This document shows, one piece after another, positions 54,846 to 64,000 of a stretch of 64,000 nt of DNA. Within the stretch, counting starts at the first letter, position 1. Each line of letters opens with the position of its first letter. This stretch comes from BJGV01 sp003230615 (lineage in GTDB: Bacteria; Pseudomonadota; Gammaproteobacteria; Burkholderiales; Nitrosomonadaceae). The position numbers and the translations under genes are program-made. A model generated the notes under the pieces. The model was not told the origin of the DNA, did not search any database, and was given only the letters and a program-made list of their open reading frames with translations. Location: assembly GCA_963663215.1 (NCBI GenBank), contig OY760140.1, forward strand, positions 248,001 through 312,000. Reading direction: 5' to 3'.

Positions 54846-55511
54846 CTATATAGTTATTTCGTGTTCTGGCATGGCTTTGATTGTTGTTTTCTTGGAGGTG
54901 CAAGTTGCTGTAGTAATGCAAGAGGACTTAATTGCTTCTGTCTGTTTCGCGATTTTCATCGTCCCTTCCTTTTTTTCATACTCAAGTCTCTTTAATCTAA
55001 GTTCATACCGTACGCGTGCTCGATCGGCCGCTTTTTTCTTTATTTTGTTCTCGCGTACTAACATCTTATTGCTAGTCAAATAAGATTCATCTTTTGCATT
55101 AACAATTTGTTTCCTGGGTGGGAACATACTGATGCAATCTACTGGGCACGGTGCAATGCAGAGTTCGCATCCAGTGCATTCTATGCTAATCACTGTGTGC
55201 ATCTTTTTAGCTGCACCGACGATAGCGTCCACTGGACAGGCTTGAATGCAAAACGTACAGCCTATACAAATTTGTTCATCTATAAATGCAATTAATTTTG
55301 GTTTAGGTAAACCGTGTACTGTGTTTAGGGGTTTAGGTTCTACTCCAAGTAAATCAGCTAGTTTTCGTATGCCTTCCTCATTACCCGGAGGGCACTGATT
55401 GATGTCAGCGTGACCCGCTGCAATTGCTGTGGCATAAGGTCTGCACCCAGGGAAGCCACACTGACCACATTGAGTTTGTGGTAAAATTGCATCAATTTTC
55501 TCTATTAACAT
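54846..55511 (-). CDS. rsxB: RnfB/RsxB-type ferredoxin protein
   Basis: 221 residues from ATG 55511 (MLIEKIDAILPQTQ), matching betaproteobacterial RsxB; the longer frame from 55604 would run into pyrD. Fe-S sites: TQCGQCGFPGCRPYA at the start, then two ferredoxin clusters CIGCTFCIQACPVDAI and CTGCELCIAPCPVDCI. The C-terminal 70 residues are charged and helical. No other rnf/rsx gene is nearby, as is normal for this solitary form next to nth. Electron transfer partner unknown. Confidence 0.85.
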   Translation of the reverse strand: MLIEKIDAILPQTQCGQCGFPGCRPYATAIAAGHADINQCPPGNEEGIRKLADLLGVEPKPLNTVHGLPKPKLIAFIDEQICIGCTFCIQACPVDAIVGAAKKMHTVISIECTGCELCIAPCPVDCISMFPPRKQIVNAKDESYLTSNKMLVRENKIKKKAADRARVRYELRLKRLEYEKKEGTMKIAKQTEAIKSSCITTATCTSKKTTIKAMPEHEITI

Positions 55512-55575
55512 TCTCTTTGCCTGGTTATTTGCTTGGTAGTCTATTCGGTAGAGATAAAAAGAAAATATCTTGTTT

Positions 55576-56586
55576 TTACTTACAAATTGCCTGAACGGAT
55601 TCACATACCAGTTCTGGGCCTCGATAAATTAATCCGGTATAGATCTGCACCAGACTTGCACCCGCATCCATTTTCTCCTTTGTGTCAGTTGCGCACATAA
55701 TGCCACCCACGCCGATGATAGGTACAGCACCTTGTAATACCCCGTGTAATAGGCGAACAACAGTGGTGGAATGCTTTGTAAGTGGTGCACCGCTTAATCC
55801 GCCAGTTTCGCTTGAATGCGGTAGATGTTCTACACCAATTCGGGAAAAAGTAGAATTAGTAGCAATGACTCCATCAATCTTGTGCTTCATCAATAGCGTA
55901 GCAATAGATATTATTTGTGTTGCCTCAAGATCTGGTGCAATTTTCACTACCAGGGGCGTGTATTTTCCGCATCCATCTGCGAGTTTATTTTGCTCTAACT
56001 TCAGCGTACCTAGTAAATGATTAAGTTCCTCCGTGTCTTGTAGCTGCCTCAGATTAGGTGTGTTGGGGGATGAAATATTGACCACGATATAACTAGCGTG
56101 AAAGTATACTTTGCGTAGGCACATCAGATAATCATCAGCGGCTTTCTCCACCGGAGTATCAAAATTTTTGCCGATGTTGATTCCGAGTATACCCTGATAG
56201 TTTGCATATTTAACATTTTTCACTAGTTTGTCTACGCCATCATTATTGAAACCCAGGTGATTGATTATCGCTTTTGCTTGCGGGATTCTGAATAAGCGCG
56301 GCTTCAGATTTCCAGGCTGGGGGCGTGGTGTAACAGTACCAATTTCGATAAAACCGAAACCAAACGCAGCAAGTGCATTGATGTATTCGCCATTCTTGTC
56401 CATCCCAGCAGCTAGCCCAACAGGGTTAGGGAAGTCAATACCCATAATATTACGATGCTTGCAATCGATTGGATTACCTTGGAGTAGCTTGAATCGGTGA
56501 GCATTCTCAATCGCGTATAGCGTGACACGGTGTGCAGTTTCTGGGTTGAGACTAAAAAGTAGTGGGCGGAGCAGAGAATAAGACAT
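55576..56586 (-). CDS. pyrD: dihydroorotate dehydrogenase (quinone), class 2
   Basis: 336 residues: N-terminal membrane-associating helix RPLLFSLNPETAHRV, FMN-binding NPVGLAAGMDKNGE, VTPRPQPGNLKPRLFR, catalytic serine in NISSPNTPNLRQLQ and GVGGIMCATDTKEKMDAGA. Fourth step of pyrimidine synthesis, passing electrons to quinone. Minus strand, opposite to the TPR gene upstream. Confidence 0.96.
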   Translation of the reverse strand: MSYSLLRPLLFSLNPETAHRVTLYAIENAHRFKLLQGNPIDCKHRNIMGIDFPNPVGLAAGMDKNGEYINALAAFGFGFIEIGTVTPRPQPGNLKPRLFRIPQAKAIINHLGFNNDGVDKLVKNVKYANYQGILGINIGKNFDTPVEKAADDYLMCLRKVYFHASYIVVNISSPNTPNLRQLQDTEELNHLLGTLKLEQNKLADGCGKYTPLVVKIAPDLEATQIISIATLLMKHKIDGVIATNSTFSRIGVEHLPHSSETGGLSGAPLTKHSTTVVRLLHGVLQGAVPIIGVGGIMCATDTKEKMDAGASLVQIYTGLIYRGPELVCESVQAICK

Positions 56587-56731
56587 AATATTAATTTTAA
56601 CCTGAAACTGAGGTTGAATTTCGGAGAACGCCGATTATGTTTAAGTTTTACTTAACAAAAATACCATCTGTTCAGAATATGAGTTAATCAATCTTTTGTG
56701 GTTTTTCAAATTGGTTTAGCCAGATATTTTT

Positions 56732-57289
56732 ATGAAAATATTCATTCTCTCATTTGTTATCATTTTTCTGTCATATGGCAAGTATGTTTATGTCTCGACT
56801 GAGTGGGATAAGCTCAACGATAAGGTGGGATCCTTGTATCAGCAGGGTGACTATGCCGGCGCTATCGTAATAGCAAAAAAGACTCATCAAATGGCCGAAA
56901 GAGAATTTGGTCCGGATCATTCTAATGTGGCCGCAAGCCTGAATAATTTAGCAGAGATATATCGCGCACAAGGACAGTATGCATTGGCAAGACCGCTTCT
57001 TAAACGTGCACTTGTAATTAATGAGACGGCTCCCGGCTTAGATCATCTAAGTGTTGCCACAAGCCTGAATAACTTGGCAACATTGTATTTTGTCAAAATG
57101 CAATATTCTCAGGCCAGACCACTCTATAAACGTGCGCTGGAGATTTGGATTAATGTCCTTGGTTCAAAGCATCCTGACGTGGCTACAGGCCTTGAGAATT
57201 TAGCAGAGTTGCAACGCAAGACTCGCCAAGATAAAGAAGCAGAGTCATTGGAGAAACGTGCGGCCACAATTCGAGCCATGCAACTATGA
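56732..57289 (+). CDS. secreted TPR-repeat protein
   Basis: 185 residues: an N-terminal hydrophobic segment (IFILSFVIIFLSYGKYVYV), likely signal or anchor, then three or more kinesin-light-chain-like TPRs with the pattern VAASLNNLAEIYRAQGQYALARP, repeated as VATSLNNLATLYFVKMQYSQARP and VATGLENLAELQRKTRQDKEAE. Scaffold or protein-binding role; partners unknown. A homopolymeric repeat family prone to expansion. Confidence 0.78.
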   Translation: MKIFILSFVIIFLSYGKYVYVSTEWDKLNDKVGSLYQQGDYAGAIVIAKKTHQMAEREFGPDHSNVAASLNNLAEIYRAQGQYALARPLLKRALVINETAPGLDHLSVATSLNNLATLYFVKMQYSQARPLYKRALEIWINVLGSKHPDVATGLENLAELQRKTRQDKEAESLEKRAATIRAMQL

Positions 57290-57341
57290 ATTCCCGCACT
57301 CAGTATATGATTCTTCTAAAGAACCAGAGGATAAATTAAAA

Positions 57342-58079
57342 TCAGTCTGTTTCGTTTTCTTCAAGTGACTGCCATTTTCTATTGATTAAGCCTTGTATTG
57401 GTTTGAAGTTAGCCTTGTATTCCATTTTTCGGCTTGCTTTGATCCAGTATCCAAGATAAAGGTAGGGTAGCCCTCGTGCGCGGCATTGTTGTATCTGCCA
57501 CAGTATACTGTGGGTGCCAAAACTAGCACCCTGTGAATCAGGGTCAAAGAATGTATAAACCGATGATATACCATCAGGTAATTCGTCAATGATACTAATT
57601 ATACGTAGCTGTCCATTTTCATGAAATTCAACTAGCTTGGAGTTGACATTGCTTTGCAATAGGAAATTTTGGTATTGCTCGCGGCTATCGTGATCCATAC
57701 TTCCACCACAATGGCGTTGCATTTGATAGTGTGAGTAGAGTGCATAATGATCCGGGTGGTAATACAGCTCATGTTTTGTGGCAATTAGATTTTGGTGGCG
57801 TTTCCAGACACGACGTTGAGTGTGGTTGGGAAAAAAATCGTTTACGACGACACGTACTGGAACGCAGGCCTTGCAGTGATCACAATAAGGGCGATAAGTG
57901 AAGGTACCACTACGACGAAAACCAGTTTGTACTAATTCACCGTAGGCGTATGTATCTATTAAATGACTGGGTGTCGCTACCTGGGAGCGAGCCAATTTAT
58001 CTGGCAGATAGCTGCAAGGATAAGATGCAGTGGTGTAAAACTGTAGTGCTGATGAAGGGAAATCATTTAATAGGCTCAT
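57342..58079 (-). CDS. bpt: aspartate/glutamate leucyltransferase (Bpt)
   Basis: 245 residues with the ATE-type N-terminal motif YPCSYLPDKLARSQVATP, RRSGTFTYRPYCDHCKACVPVRV, and C-terminal YLYLGYWIKASRKMEYKANFKP. It attaches leucine from Leu-tRNA to N-terminal Asp or Glu to mark proteins for ClpS/ClpAP. It overlaps aat by 17 bases in the same direction, so both N-end-rule transferases are made together. Confidence 0.92.
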   Translation of the reverse strand: MSLLNDFPSSALQFYTTASYPCSYLPDKLARSQVATPSHLIDTYAYGELVQTGFRRSGTFTYRPYCDHCKACVPVRVVVNDFFPNHTQRRVWKRHQNLIATKHELYYHPDHYALYSHYQMQRHCGGSMDHDSREQYQNFLLQSNVNSKLVEFHENGQLRIISIIDELPDGISSVYTFFDPDSQGASFGTHSILWQIQQCRARGLPYLYLGYWIKASRKMEYKANFKPIQGLINRKWQSLEENETD

Positions 58080-58761
58080 TATCGAATTGCCATTTCTCGA
58101 TTTGATTAGGGTAGTTTACCAATTCTTTTAGTTTTTGACTAAATTCCTTTCGGGGAATTTCACGTGCTCCGAATGAAGCAAGATGGGCAGTTCTCATCTG
58201 GCAGTCAATCATTTTGAAATTCCATCGTTCAAGCTGTTTTACTAGATGTACAAATGCAATTTTAGAGGCATCATGAATTTTGGAAAACATTGATTCACCA
58301 AAAAACATTTTCCCCTGGGTGATGCCGTATAGACCACCTATTAGTTCACCGTCCACCCAAGTTTCTACTGAATGAGCCAACCCCATTTTATGTAGTACTG
58401 TATAGGCTGAAATCATGTCTGAATGTATCCAGGTACCATTTTGTCCCTTGCGCGGTGCGGCGCAGGCCTGTATAACTTGACTGAAATCGCTGTCAAAGCG
58501 GACTTCATAGTTCCTATTCCTCAGAACTTTATTTAATGAACGAGAAATTCTAAGTTCACTAGGAAACAGAACCATACGTGGATCAGGGCTCCACCATAAA
58601 ATAGTTTCGTTTTCATTGAACCAAGGAAAAATTCCACTACGATACGCCTCGATCAGGCGCTTTGGTGAGAGATCTCCCCCAGCAGCTAGCAGACCGTTGG
58701 GCTTAATAAGCGCTGTTTCTAAGGGGGGGAAAAAAGAGTTTGGTGTCAGCCAAAAAGTCAT
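58063..58761 (-). CDS. aat: leucyl/phenylalanyl-tRNA-protein transferase
   Basis: 232 residues: FPPLETALIKPNGLLAAGGDLSP opens in pieces as in the family, YRSGIFPWFNENETILWWSPDPRMVL, SVETWVDGELIGGLYGI, FFGESMFSKIHDASKIAFV and MIDCQMRTAHLASFGAREIPR. Adds Leu or Phe to N-terminal Lys or Arg. Upstream partner of bpt. Confidence 0.95.
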   Translation of the reverse strand: MTFWLTPNSFFPPLETALIKPNGLLAAGGDLSPKRLIEAYRSGIFPWFNENETILWWSPDPRMVLFPSELRISRSLNKVLRNRNYEVRFDSDFSQVIQACAAPRKGQNGTWIHSDMISAYTVLHKMGLAHSVETWVDGELIGGLYGITQGKMFFGESMFSKIHDASKIAFVHLVKQLERWNFKMIDCQMRTAHLASFGAREIPRKEFSQKLKELVNYPNQIEKWQFDNEPIK

Positions 58762-58960
58762 ACATGTTTTATGATGGTGGGAAGACTTCCTAATTTTACC
58801 TGTATTTTAACTTTGATAGGTTCATGGATCATTTCGAAAATTCAGTAAAGAAAAATAGATAGGAAAAAAATATAAAATTATAGGAAAATAGAGTAGTAGC
58901 TCAATAGTAGCTCAACTTTTTTACATTCCAGGTAACATAAATCAGAAAACAGAAAAGAAT

Positions 58961-59413
58961 ATGGACAAATCTTTGAACCAAATATCCGGGTATTTCACCC
59001 AAGTACCGTTATGGCCGTTCGTTTTACTTGTAATGATTATGACTTGTGCTGGAATCTATCAATTATTCATCCGAAAACAACGTTCTATTGATGCCGATAA
59101 TTTTCGTTTGTCTATCCACTCTATATTATCTGGTTTGTACCCAGAGCCTGCTAACTGGCCTAAAGATATCGGCGTGTATTTACGTGATAGATTGCCTGCA
59201 ATGCAAGAGGTGGTAGAAGACTTCAGACATGATATTCCTCAAGAGCGTATACCCGACTACAATAAGGACTGGCATAGCTACTGCCAATTTTGTGATGAAA
59301 TAACTGACGATAAATGCGTTGCGGCAGAACTGAATCCCAGTGATGCGCCAGATCCAAAGCAGGTTTTTCATACTCTTGTGTCTAATATCCTACGTCATGA
59401 AGCAATGAAATAA
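58961..59413 (+). CDS. hypothetical protein with one membrane helix and a C-x-x-C site
   Basis: 150 residues: a helix at about 18-38 (WPFVLLVMIMTCAGIYQLFI), then a soluble part with DWHSYCQFCDEITDDKCVAAEL, where three cysteines might bind a metal. I do not recognise the family. The 3' end is duplicated just downstream (59405-59512); the second copy has no start of its own and several changes, so this first copy is the gene. Confidence 0.6.
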   Translation: MDKSLNQISGYFTQVPLWPFVLLVMIMTCAGIYQLFIRKQRSIDADNFRLSIHSILSGLYPEPANWPKDIGVYLRDRLPAMQEVVEDFRHDIPQERIPDYNKDWHSYCQFCDEITDDKCVAAELNPSDAPDPKQVFHTLVSNILRHEAMK

Positions 59414-59512
59414 CTGACGACAAATGCGTTGTAGCGGAACTGAATCCTGGACGCATCGGATCCAAAACAGGTTTTTCATGCTTTTGTTTCTAACATTCTA
59501 CGTCATGAAAAA
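59295..59512 (+). repeat. about 108-bp degenerate tandem duplication of the gene's 3' end
   Basis: The unit beginning ATGAAATAACTGACGA at 59295 recurs at 59405, offset 110 bases, ending near CTACGTCATGAA in both. The second copy differs at scattered positions (CAAATGCGTTGTAGCGG against TAAATGCGTTGCGGCAG) and has small indels. It no longer continues the open frame, so it has been drifting. The rest up to 59644 holds nothing I can name. Confidence 0.85.
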
Positions 59513-59644
59513 TAGATTTCTCCATCTGGATCTCGTATATGGGGTAATTGATATAATTTCGGTAATTCCAGCAGAAACAGAGTTTATTACTACAAATTAT
59601 TTACTGGGCATGCTATGTTTCTCCCTAAATCCATTGTCTCCTGT

Positions 59645-60925
59645 TCATCCAACATAACGCATGCTTTGCCCTAACATTTCAGGGGTAATGAGTGTAATGT
59701 TTTTATCGGTGACATAAAATCGCTTGTGGTCTTCTTCCTGATCGTACCCTACTGTCAATCCCTCAGGAATTACACAATTTTTGTCCACTACTACCCTCTT
59801 GAGACGTACATTTCGGCCGATTTCTACATTAGGAAGTATCACCGAGTCTTCGATATTGCTATAGCTGTGTACATGTACGTTTGAAAACAGTAGAGAGCGA
59901 CGCACTGTTGAACCACTAATAAGGCAACCACCCGACACCATCGAGTTCACTGCTTGACCTAATTGGCCTTTCTTTTCATGTATAAATTTAGCAGGAGGCA
60001 ACTGTTCTTGGTGTGTCCAGATCGGCCAGTCCTCATCGTATAGGTTGAGTTCCGGGATCACAGTAGTGAGGTCAAGATTAGCTTCCCAATAGGCATCTAC
60101 TGTCCCTACATCTCTCCAGTATGGTACTCCAGAGGAGGAAATGTTGACGCAACTGTCAAGGAATCGGTGAGCGAATACCCGGTAGCGAGATACCAGATAA
60201 GGAATCAGATCCTTGGCAAAATCGTGAGACGAGCTATTTTCTTTATGGTCACGGAGTAACTGTTCGAAAAGAAACGATGCGTTGAACACATAAATACCCA
60301 TGCTGGCAAGTGCTTGTCCGGGTTTGCCGGGAATGGGTGTGGCATTCTCTGGTTTGGGTTTTTCGGTAAAACTAGTGATGCGCCATTCATCGTTGATACT
60401 CATGATGCCAAACTCACTCGTTTCTTCTAACGGAATGGTCAGGCAAGCCACAGTCATATCAGCAGATTTCTTAACATGATCTTGTATTAATTTACTGTAA
60501 TCCATTTTGTAGATGTGATCGCCACCTAGAATCAGTACAAACTTCGGATTATGGCGGCGCAAGATATCTATATTTTGAAACACTGCGTCAGCAGTTCCTC
60601 GGTACCAAACTTCCCCTGTCATTTGCTGTGCCGGTAGTAATTCGACGAATTCCTTGAAGCGCCCATCGAGAAAACTCCATCCGTACTGAATATGACGAAC
60701 TAGGCTCTGCGCCTTGTATTGGGTAGCAACTCCGATACGTCGAATACCAGAGTTGACACAGTTGGAAAGAGTAAAATCAATGATGCGAAACTTGCCTCCA
60801 AATGGTACCGCAGGTTTCGCTCGCCAGTCAGTAAGCTGTTGCAAGCGGCTGCCACGCCCACCTGCCAGTATCAGGGCTATAGCATCGAGTGTAAGGCGAG
60901 CATCCAAAGTGGGGGGGGGATTCAT
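59645..60925 (-). CDS. glgC: glucose-1-phosphate adenylyltransferase
   Basis: 426 residues: nucleotide-binding LILAGGRGSRLQQLTDWRAKPA, then FGGKFRIIDFTLSNCVNSGI, ILGGDHIYKMDYSKLIQ, SFTEKPKPENATPIPG and the C-terminal left-handed beta-helix with the allosteric region. Makes ADP-glucose, the committed step of glycogen synthesis. glgA, the next enzyme, is 2.4 kb away on the opposite strand with pgi between. Confidence 0.97.
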   Translation of the reverse strand: MNPPPTLDARLTLDAIALILAGGRGSRLQQLTDWRAKPAVPFGGKFRIIDFTLSNCVNSGIRRIGVATQYKAQSLVRHIQYGWSFLDGRFKEFVELLPAQQMTGEVWYRGTADAVFQNIDILRRHNPKFVLILGGDHIYKMDYSKLIQDHVKKSADMTVACLTIPLEETSEFGIMSINDEWRITSFTEKPKPENATPIPGKPGQALASMGIYVFNASFLFEQLLRDHKENSSSHDFAKDLIPYLVSRYRVFAHRFLDSCVNISSSGVPYWRDVGTVDAYWEANLDLTTVIPELNLYDEDWPIWTHQEQLPPAKFIHEKKGQLGQAVNSMVSGGCLISGSTVRRSLLFSNVHVHSYSNIEDSVILPNVEIGRNVRLKRVVVDKNCVIPEGLTVGYDQEEDHKRFYVTDKNITLITPEMLGQSMRYVG

Positions 60926-61072
60926 CTTTTATCGGGAAAGAACTTGTATGGATGCATTCTATTTCCTCCATGGTCATACCTTTTTTGTCTGCCAGTGTTT
61001 ACCCTATTATGCCACTTTTTAATAGTACACTTGATCTGAATTAACAGTCTTAAGCAAGTTATAATTCGTTAT

Positions 61073-61240
61073 ATGCGATCTAAGCCAGCAATACTTTGTA
61101 TGTCAGACAAAGTTAATCGTCCCCAAGAGGAAATACTAACGGAACGGTTGTCTAGCCTCTCTAATTGTCTTGGACTTAACCTGGGGCAAGAGTTCAGTTT
61201 CGTTCAGGCGTTTTATTCACGTGTTAAAACAATTTTATAA
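61073..61240 (+). CDS. possible 55-residue ORF
   Basis: An uninterrupted frame (MRSKPAILCMSDKVNRPQE...) in the 571-base gap between glgC and pgi. Composition is protein-like, but no ribosome binding site, family or motif is evident. It may be a stump of a lost gene. The remainder of the gap shows nothing convincing. Confidence 0.2.
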   Translation: MRSKPAILCMSDKVNRPQEEILTERLSSLSNCLGLNLGQEFSFVQAFYSRVKTIL

Positions 61241-61496
61241 AGTGGGCAGAGAGATTTGATTCAATGACATGTACTCTTTTTGGCGGTATTTCTGAGTGGC
61301 CCAAAATACAAGCAGGGTATACTTTTTCTACTGCAGGCTAGGCGAGCTAAGGAAGGATTTTGAGTGTATGTGAAATGAGGGGATTTCGCAGAGAGTAATA
61401 TGCTGGAGACAATGTGTATAGAAAGCAGATTTGGTATCACAGCATCATTTGGGTATTTTTGGTGAAGCAACTTTTTATGGTTAAGTACGAAGAGAT

Positions 61497-63143
61497 ATGT
61501 CTACATTAACTTTATCCAATGCTTGGCTTGCCTTACAAGACCATCAGTCGGTTATGGCGCAGCAGCATTTACACGAATTATTTACTAGGGATCCTAAGCG
61601 CTTTAATAAGTTTTCGCTGAAATTTAACGATATTTTGATGGACTATTCTAAGCATCCTATTTGTCCTGAGACAATTATTTTGTTGTTGGCACTTGCCCGC
61701 CAACAAGAGTTGGAGGACTGGATTGCGCGGATGTTTCGTGGCGATAAGATAAATAATACAGAGAACCATGCCGCTCTTCATAGTGCATTGCGAGCAGAGC
61801 ATCCGGTGGTGTTAGATGGCGTGGATATCATGCCCGATGTCAGGCGGGTTTTAACACAGATGGAGAAATTTTCGACTTGCGTACGGAACGGTACGCTTAA
61901 AGGTTACTCAGGTCATCCCTTCACTGACGTTGTCAATATCGGCATCGGTGGCTCTGACTTGGGGCCAGTGATGGTAACCGAAGCACTTAAGCCTTATGGC
62001 TCGAATCATATTATTCCACACTTCGTTTCGAATATTGATGGTACTCATTTGTCTACAACCTTACGAAGATTGAATCCAGAAACGACACTATTTATTATTG
62101 CTTCAAAGACATTTAGCACACAGGAAACCATGGCAAATGCGCGTGCTGCACGTGAATGGTTTCTTGCTCATGGCGGCAGTAAAAAAGATATTTCTGGTCA
62201 TTTTGTTGCGGTTTCTACTAACCGTGAGGAAGTGGAGAAATTCGGTATTAATTCTGACAATATGTTTGAGTTCTGGGACTGGGTGGGTGGGCGTTATTCA
62301 TTATGGTCGGCTATTGGTTTACCGATTGCGCTTGCGATTGGCATGGAGAATTTCTATTCCTTGCTCATAGGAGCCAGAGAAATGGATCAGCATTTTATTA
62401 CTACTCCTCTGGAAAAGAATCTGCCAGTCATGCTTGGTCTCATTGGTATCTGGCAAATCAACTTCTTTGGCACCAGATCTCATGCAGTTTTACCTTACGA
62501 CCAATCTCTACAACGCTTTCCAGCCTACCTGCAACAACTGGAGATGGAGAGTAATGGTAAAAGTATAGATCGTAATGGTAACGAAGTTGATTATAGTACC
62601 GGAACTGTAGTGTGGGGTGAATCGGGAACTAACGGCCAGCATGCTTTTTACCAATTACTGCATCAAGGAACACAAATCATTCCGGCAGATTTTTTGGTGC
62701 CCTGCATAAGTCATAATCCTATCGGCGACCATCATCGCTTGTTACTAGCTAATTTCTTCGCTCAAACTGAGGCTATGATGCGTGGCAAAAGCAAGAATGA
62801 AGTCCGCGCTGAGGTTGAAGTAGAATTGTCTACGAGCAGCATAACGGAAGAACCGTTTAAGAAACTTCTGCCGTACAAGGTATTTCCTGGAGATCGTCCT
62901 ACTACTTCCATTTTGTTTAAGCAACTGGATCCAAAAACATTGGGTTCGCTTATCGCGCTTTATGAACATAAGGTATTTGTACAAAGTGTAATTTGGAACG
63001 TGAATCCGTTCGATCAATGGGGAGTAGAGCTTGGCAAACAGCTGGCTGGGAAGATTTCAGATGAACTAGAGCAAGAAACACAGATAACGTCTCATGATTC
63101 TTCCACAAACGGACTGATGAATTATTTCAAGGCGAACCGGTAA
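61497..63143 (+). CDS. pgi: glucose-6-phosphate isomerase
   Basis: 548 residues with the PGI signatures VNIGIGGSDLGPVMVTEAL, DWVGGRYSLWSAIGLPIAL split as in the family, the catalytic GTNGQHAFYQLLHQG, and lysine region LGKQLAGKI. Interconverts glucose- and fructose-6-phosphate. Together with the adjacent glgA and glgC it links central carbon metabolism to glycogen storage. Confidence 0.97.
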   Translation: MSTLTLSNAWLALQDHQSVMAQQHLHELFTRDPKRFNKFSLKFNDILMDYSKHPICPETIILLLALARQQELEDWIARMFRGDKINNTENHAALHSALRAEHPVVLDGVDIMPDVRRVLTQMEKFSTCVRNGTLKGYSGHPFTDVVNIGIGGSDLGPVMVTEALKPYGSNHIIPHFVSNIDGTHLSTTLRRLNPETTLFIIASKTFSTQETMANARAAREWFLAHGGSKKDISGHFVAVSTNREEVEKFGINSDNMFEFWDWVGGRYSLWSAIGLPIALAIGMENFYSLLIGAREMDQHFITTPLEKNLPVMLGLIGIWQINFFGTRSHAVLPYDQSLQRFPAYLQQLEMESNGKSIDRNGNEVDYSTGTVVWGESGTNGQHAFYQLLHQGTQIIPADFLVPCISHNPIGDHHRLLLANFFAQTEAMMRGKSKNEVRAEVEVELSTSSITEEPFKKLLPYKVFPGDRPTTSILFKQLDPKTLGSLIALYEHKVFVQSVIWNVNPFDQWGVELGKQLAGKISDELEQETQITSHDSSTNGLMNYFKANR

Positions 63144-63291
63144 TATTAGAACCGTATGGAGACAGATCTTGGTACGTTAGTACGTTGTATAGTTTTATAT
63201 GAAAAGTTCTTAGAGGTTAGTAACACGAGCCTTTCAGCTTTTATGACGTAAAGAAAATTTAAACGATAAATATACATATGATTGTTCGCCC

Positions 63292-64000
63292 ATGCTGCTC
63301 ACTCCATTAAGTCAAGATCTAAGTGTTCTGTTCATTACATCCGAGGTACATCCTCTAATCAAGACTGGTGGTTTAGGTGATGTAAGCGCAGCGTTACCAG
63401 CAGAACTCCGAGAGTTGGGTGTGGATGTGCGTCTGCTGATTCCTGGCTATCCGAAGGTACTTGCAGGTTTACGATACAAACGTAAGGTTGCAGGGTTTTC
63501 TGGGCTTTCGAATTTTCCACCGTTTGTCCTATGGTCGGCAAGATTGCCAGCAGGTAGGGGCGTATCTAAGGGTGTTCCCATATTTGTTATCGACTGTCCC
63601 AGTCTTTATCAGCGTAATGGTGGACCATATACAGATACAGCTGGACAGGACTGGCCAGATAACGCGCTGCGTTTTGGTCTTCTTTCAAAAATCGGTGCAA
63701 TTCTAGCAAGCGATGCTAGCTCTCTCACCTGGCGGCCTGATGTTGTTCATTGTAACGATTGGCAAAGTGGCCTTACCCCGGCATATCTGCATTTTTATCA
63801 AGGAAGAAAAGTAGTGTCATTGATGGCAATACACAATCTCGCTTTTCAGGGTGTGTTCCCGCCTAGCACATTAGCTAGATTAGGTTTACCCGCTACAGGC
63901 TTCCACATCAATGGCATTGAATATTATGGCCGCATGTCGTTTCTTAAGGCTGGAATCTATTATTCCGATCACATTATTACTGTAAGTCCTACCTATGCTA
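63292..64000 (+). CDS. glgA: glycogen synthase (partial, 3' end outside window)
   Basis: ATG 63292 opens MLLTPLSQDLSVLFITSEVHP, followed by the ADP-glucose-binding K24-T-G-G-L-G-D30, then RPDVVHCNDWQSGLTPAYL and IHNLAFQGVFP, typical of bacterial GT5 glycogen synthases. The frame is open to the window end (236 codons seen). 148 bases after pgi, same strand. Confidence 0.95.
   Translation, partial: MLLTPLSQDLSVLFITSEVHPLIKTGGLGDVSAALPAELRELGVDVRLLIPGYPKVLAGLRYKRKVAGFSGLSNFPPFVLWSARLPAGRGVSKGVPIFVIDCPSLYQRNGGPYTDTAGQDWPDNALRFGLLSKIGAILASDASSLTWRPDVVHCNDWQSGLTPAYLHFYQGRKVVSLMAIHNLAFQGVFPPSTLARLGLPATGFHINGIEYYGRMSFLKAGIYYSDHIITVSPTYA

Noticed and set aside
56945..57240. Direct repeats possibly resembling a repeat array
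   Set aside because: They are the TPR codons of the protein at 56732-57289, not a CRISPR array; no CRISPR-like spacing was found anywhere.
61261..61470. Minus-strand 69-residue ORF between glgC and pgi
   Set aside because: No start signals or recognisable motif; probably chance.

Overview
The window reads as AT-rich chromosomal DNA of a betaproteobacterium, most likely from the Nitrosomonadales (Nitrosomonas-like). This rests on recognised gene content and order: rplM-rpsI, then argC, a DUF6776-type membrane protein, a bactofilin and erpA, with anmK and an M23 peptidase facing them; a solitary rsxB followed by nth and a DUF1841 gene; and the overlapping bpt/aat pair. The placement is inference from gene order, not from a database search.

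Layout. (1) About 1-29 kb is an accessory cell-surface/polysaccharide region, mostly on the minus strand. It holds a cut-off CotH-like protein with a beta-helix tail (1-2845), an HTTM-DCC fusion, and a sugar-modification block: a WecE-type aminotransferase, a NeuD-type acyltransferase, three methyltransferases, a PhyH-type dioxygenase, a beta-propeller glycosidase-like protein and a family 2 glycosyltransferase. Next come a VTC-DUF4956-CotH cluster with a tiny coupled ORF, a WbqC-type gene, two GT-C-like membrane proteins, an LPG-synthase-type flippase-like protein and a Wzx-type flippase. Several broken genes lie between them (GT2, GtrA, an outer-membrane protein of the neuromedin-U-like family, and short remnants that look like aroE, a helicase and an SDR). 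(2) At 29.1-30.7 kb a tyrosine integrase sits beside a 49-bp 3' half of a tRNA-Lys(UUU) gene. The fragment lies at the right edge of the element and is on the plus strand, so the polysaccharide region to the left may be all or part of a tRNA-Lys genomic island. (3) About 30.7-35.3 kb is a gene-poor, decayed zone with a shortened desaturase, a DUF3631 helicase fragment, small secreted proteins, a 27-residue membrane microprotein, dispersed repeats and strong hairpins. (4) About 35.3-64 kb is core chromosome: dps, an orphan ketosynthase/ACP pair, a YheT-type hydrolase, a decayed trhP, dnaE, the rplM-to-M23 block, a Uup-type ABC-F ATPase, two monoheme cytochromes c, DUF1841-nth-rsxB, pyrD, the N-end-rule transferases, and a glycogen/sugar-phosphate block (glgC, pgi, glgA cut by the window end).

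How it works together. The left third encodes making, modifying and exporting an unusual surface glycan containing an amino-deoxy sugar, alongside a predicted membrane-associated VTC/CotH phosphate-chemistry module of unknown purpose. The right half carries translation, replication, Fe-S, cell-shape and repair housekeeping. The density of frameshifts, deletion scars and duplicated gene ends in the left and middle portions suggests active turnover of accessory DNA. No CRISPR array, rRNA operon or complete tRNA gene was seen.
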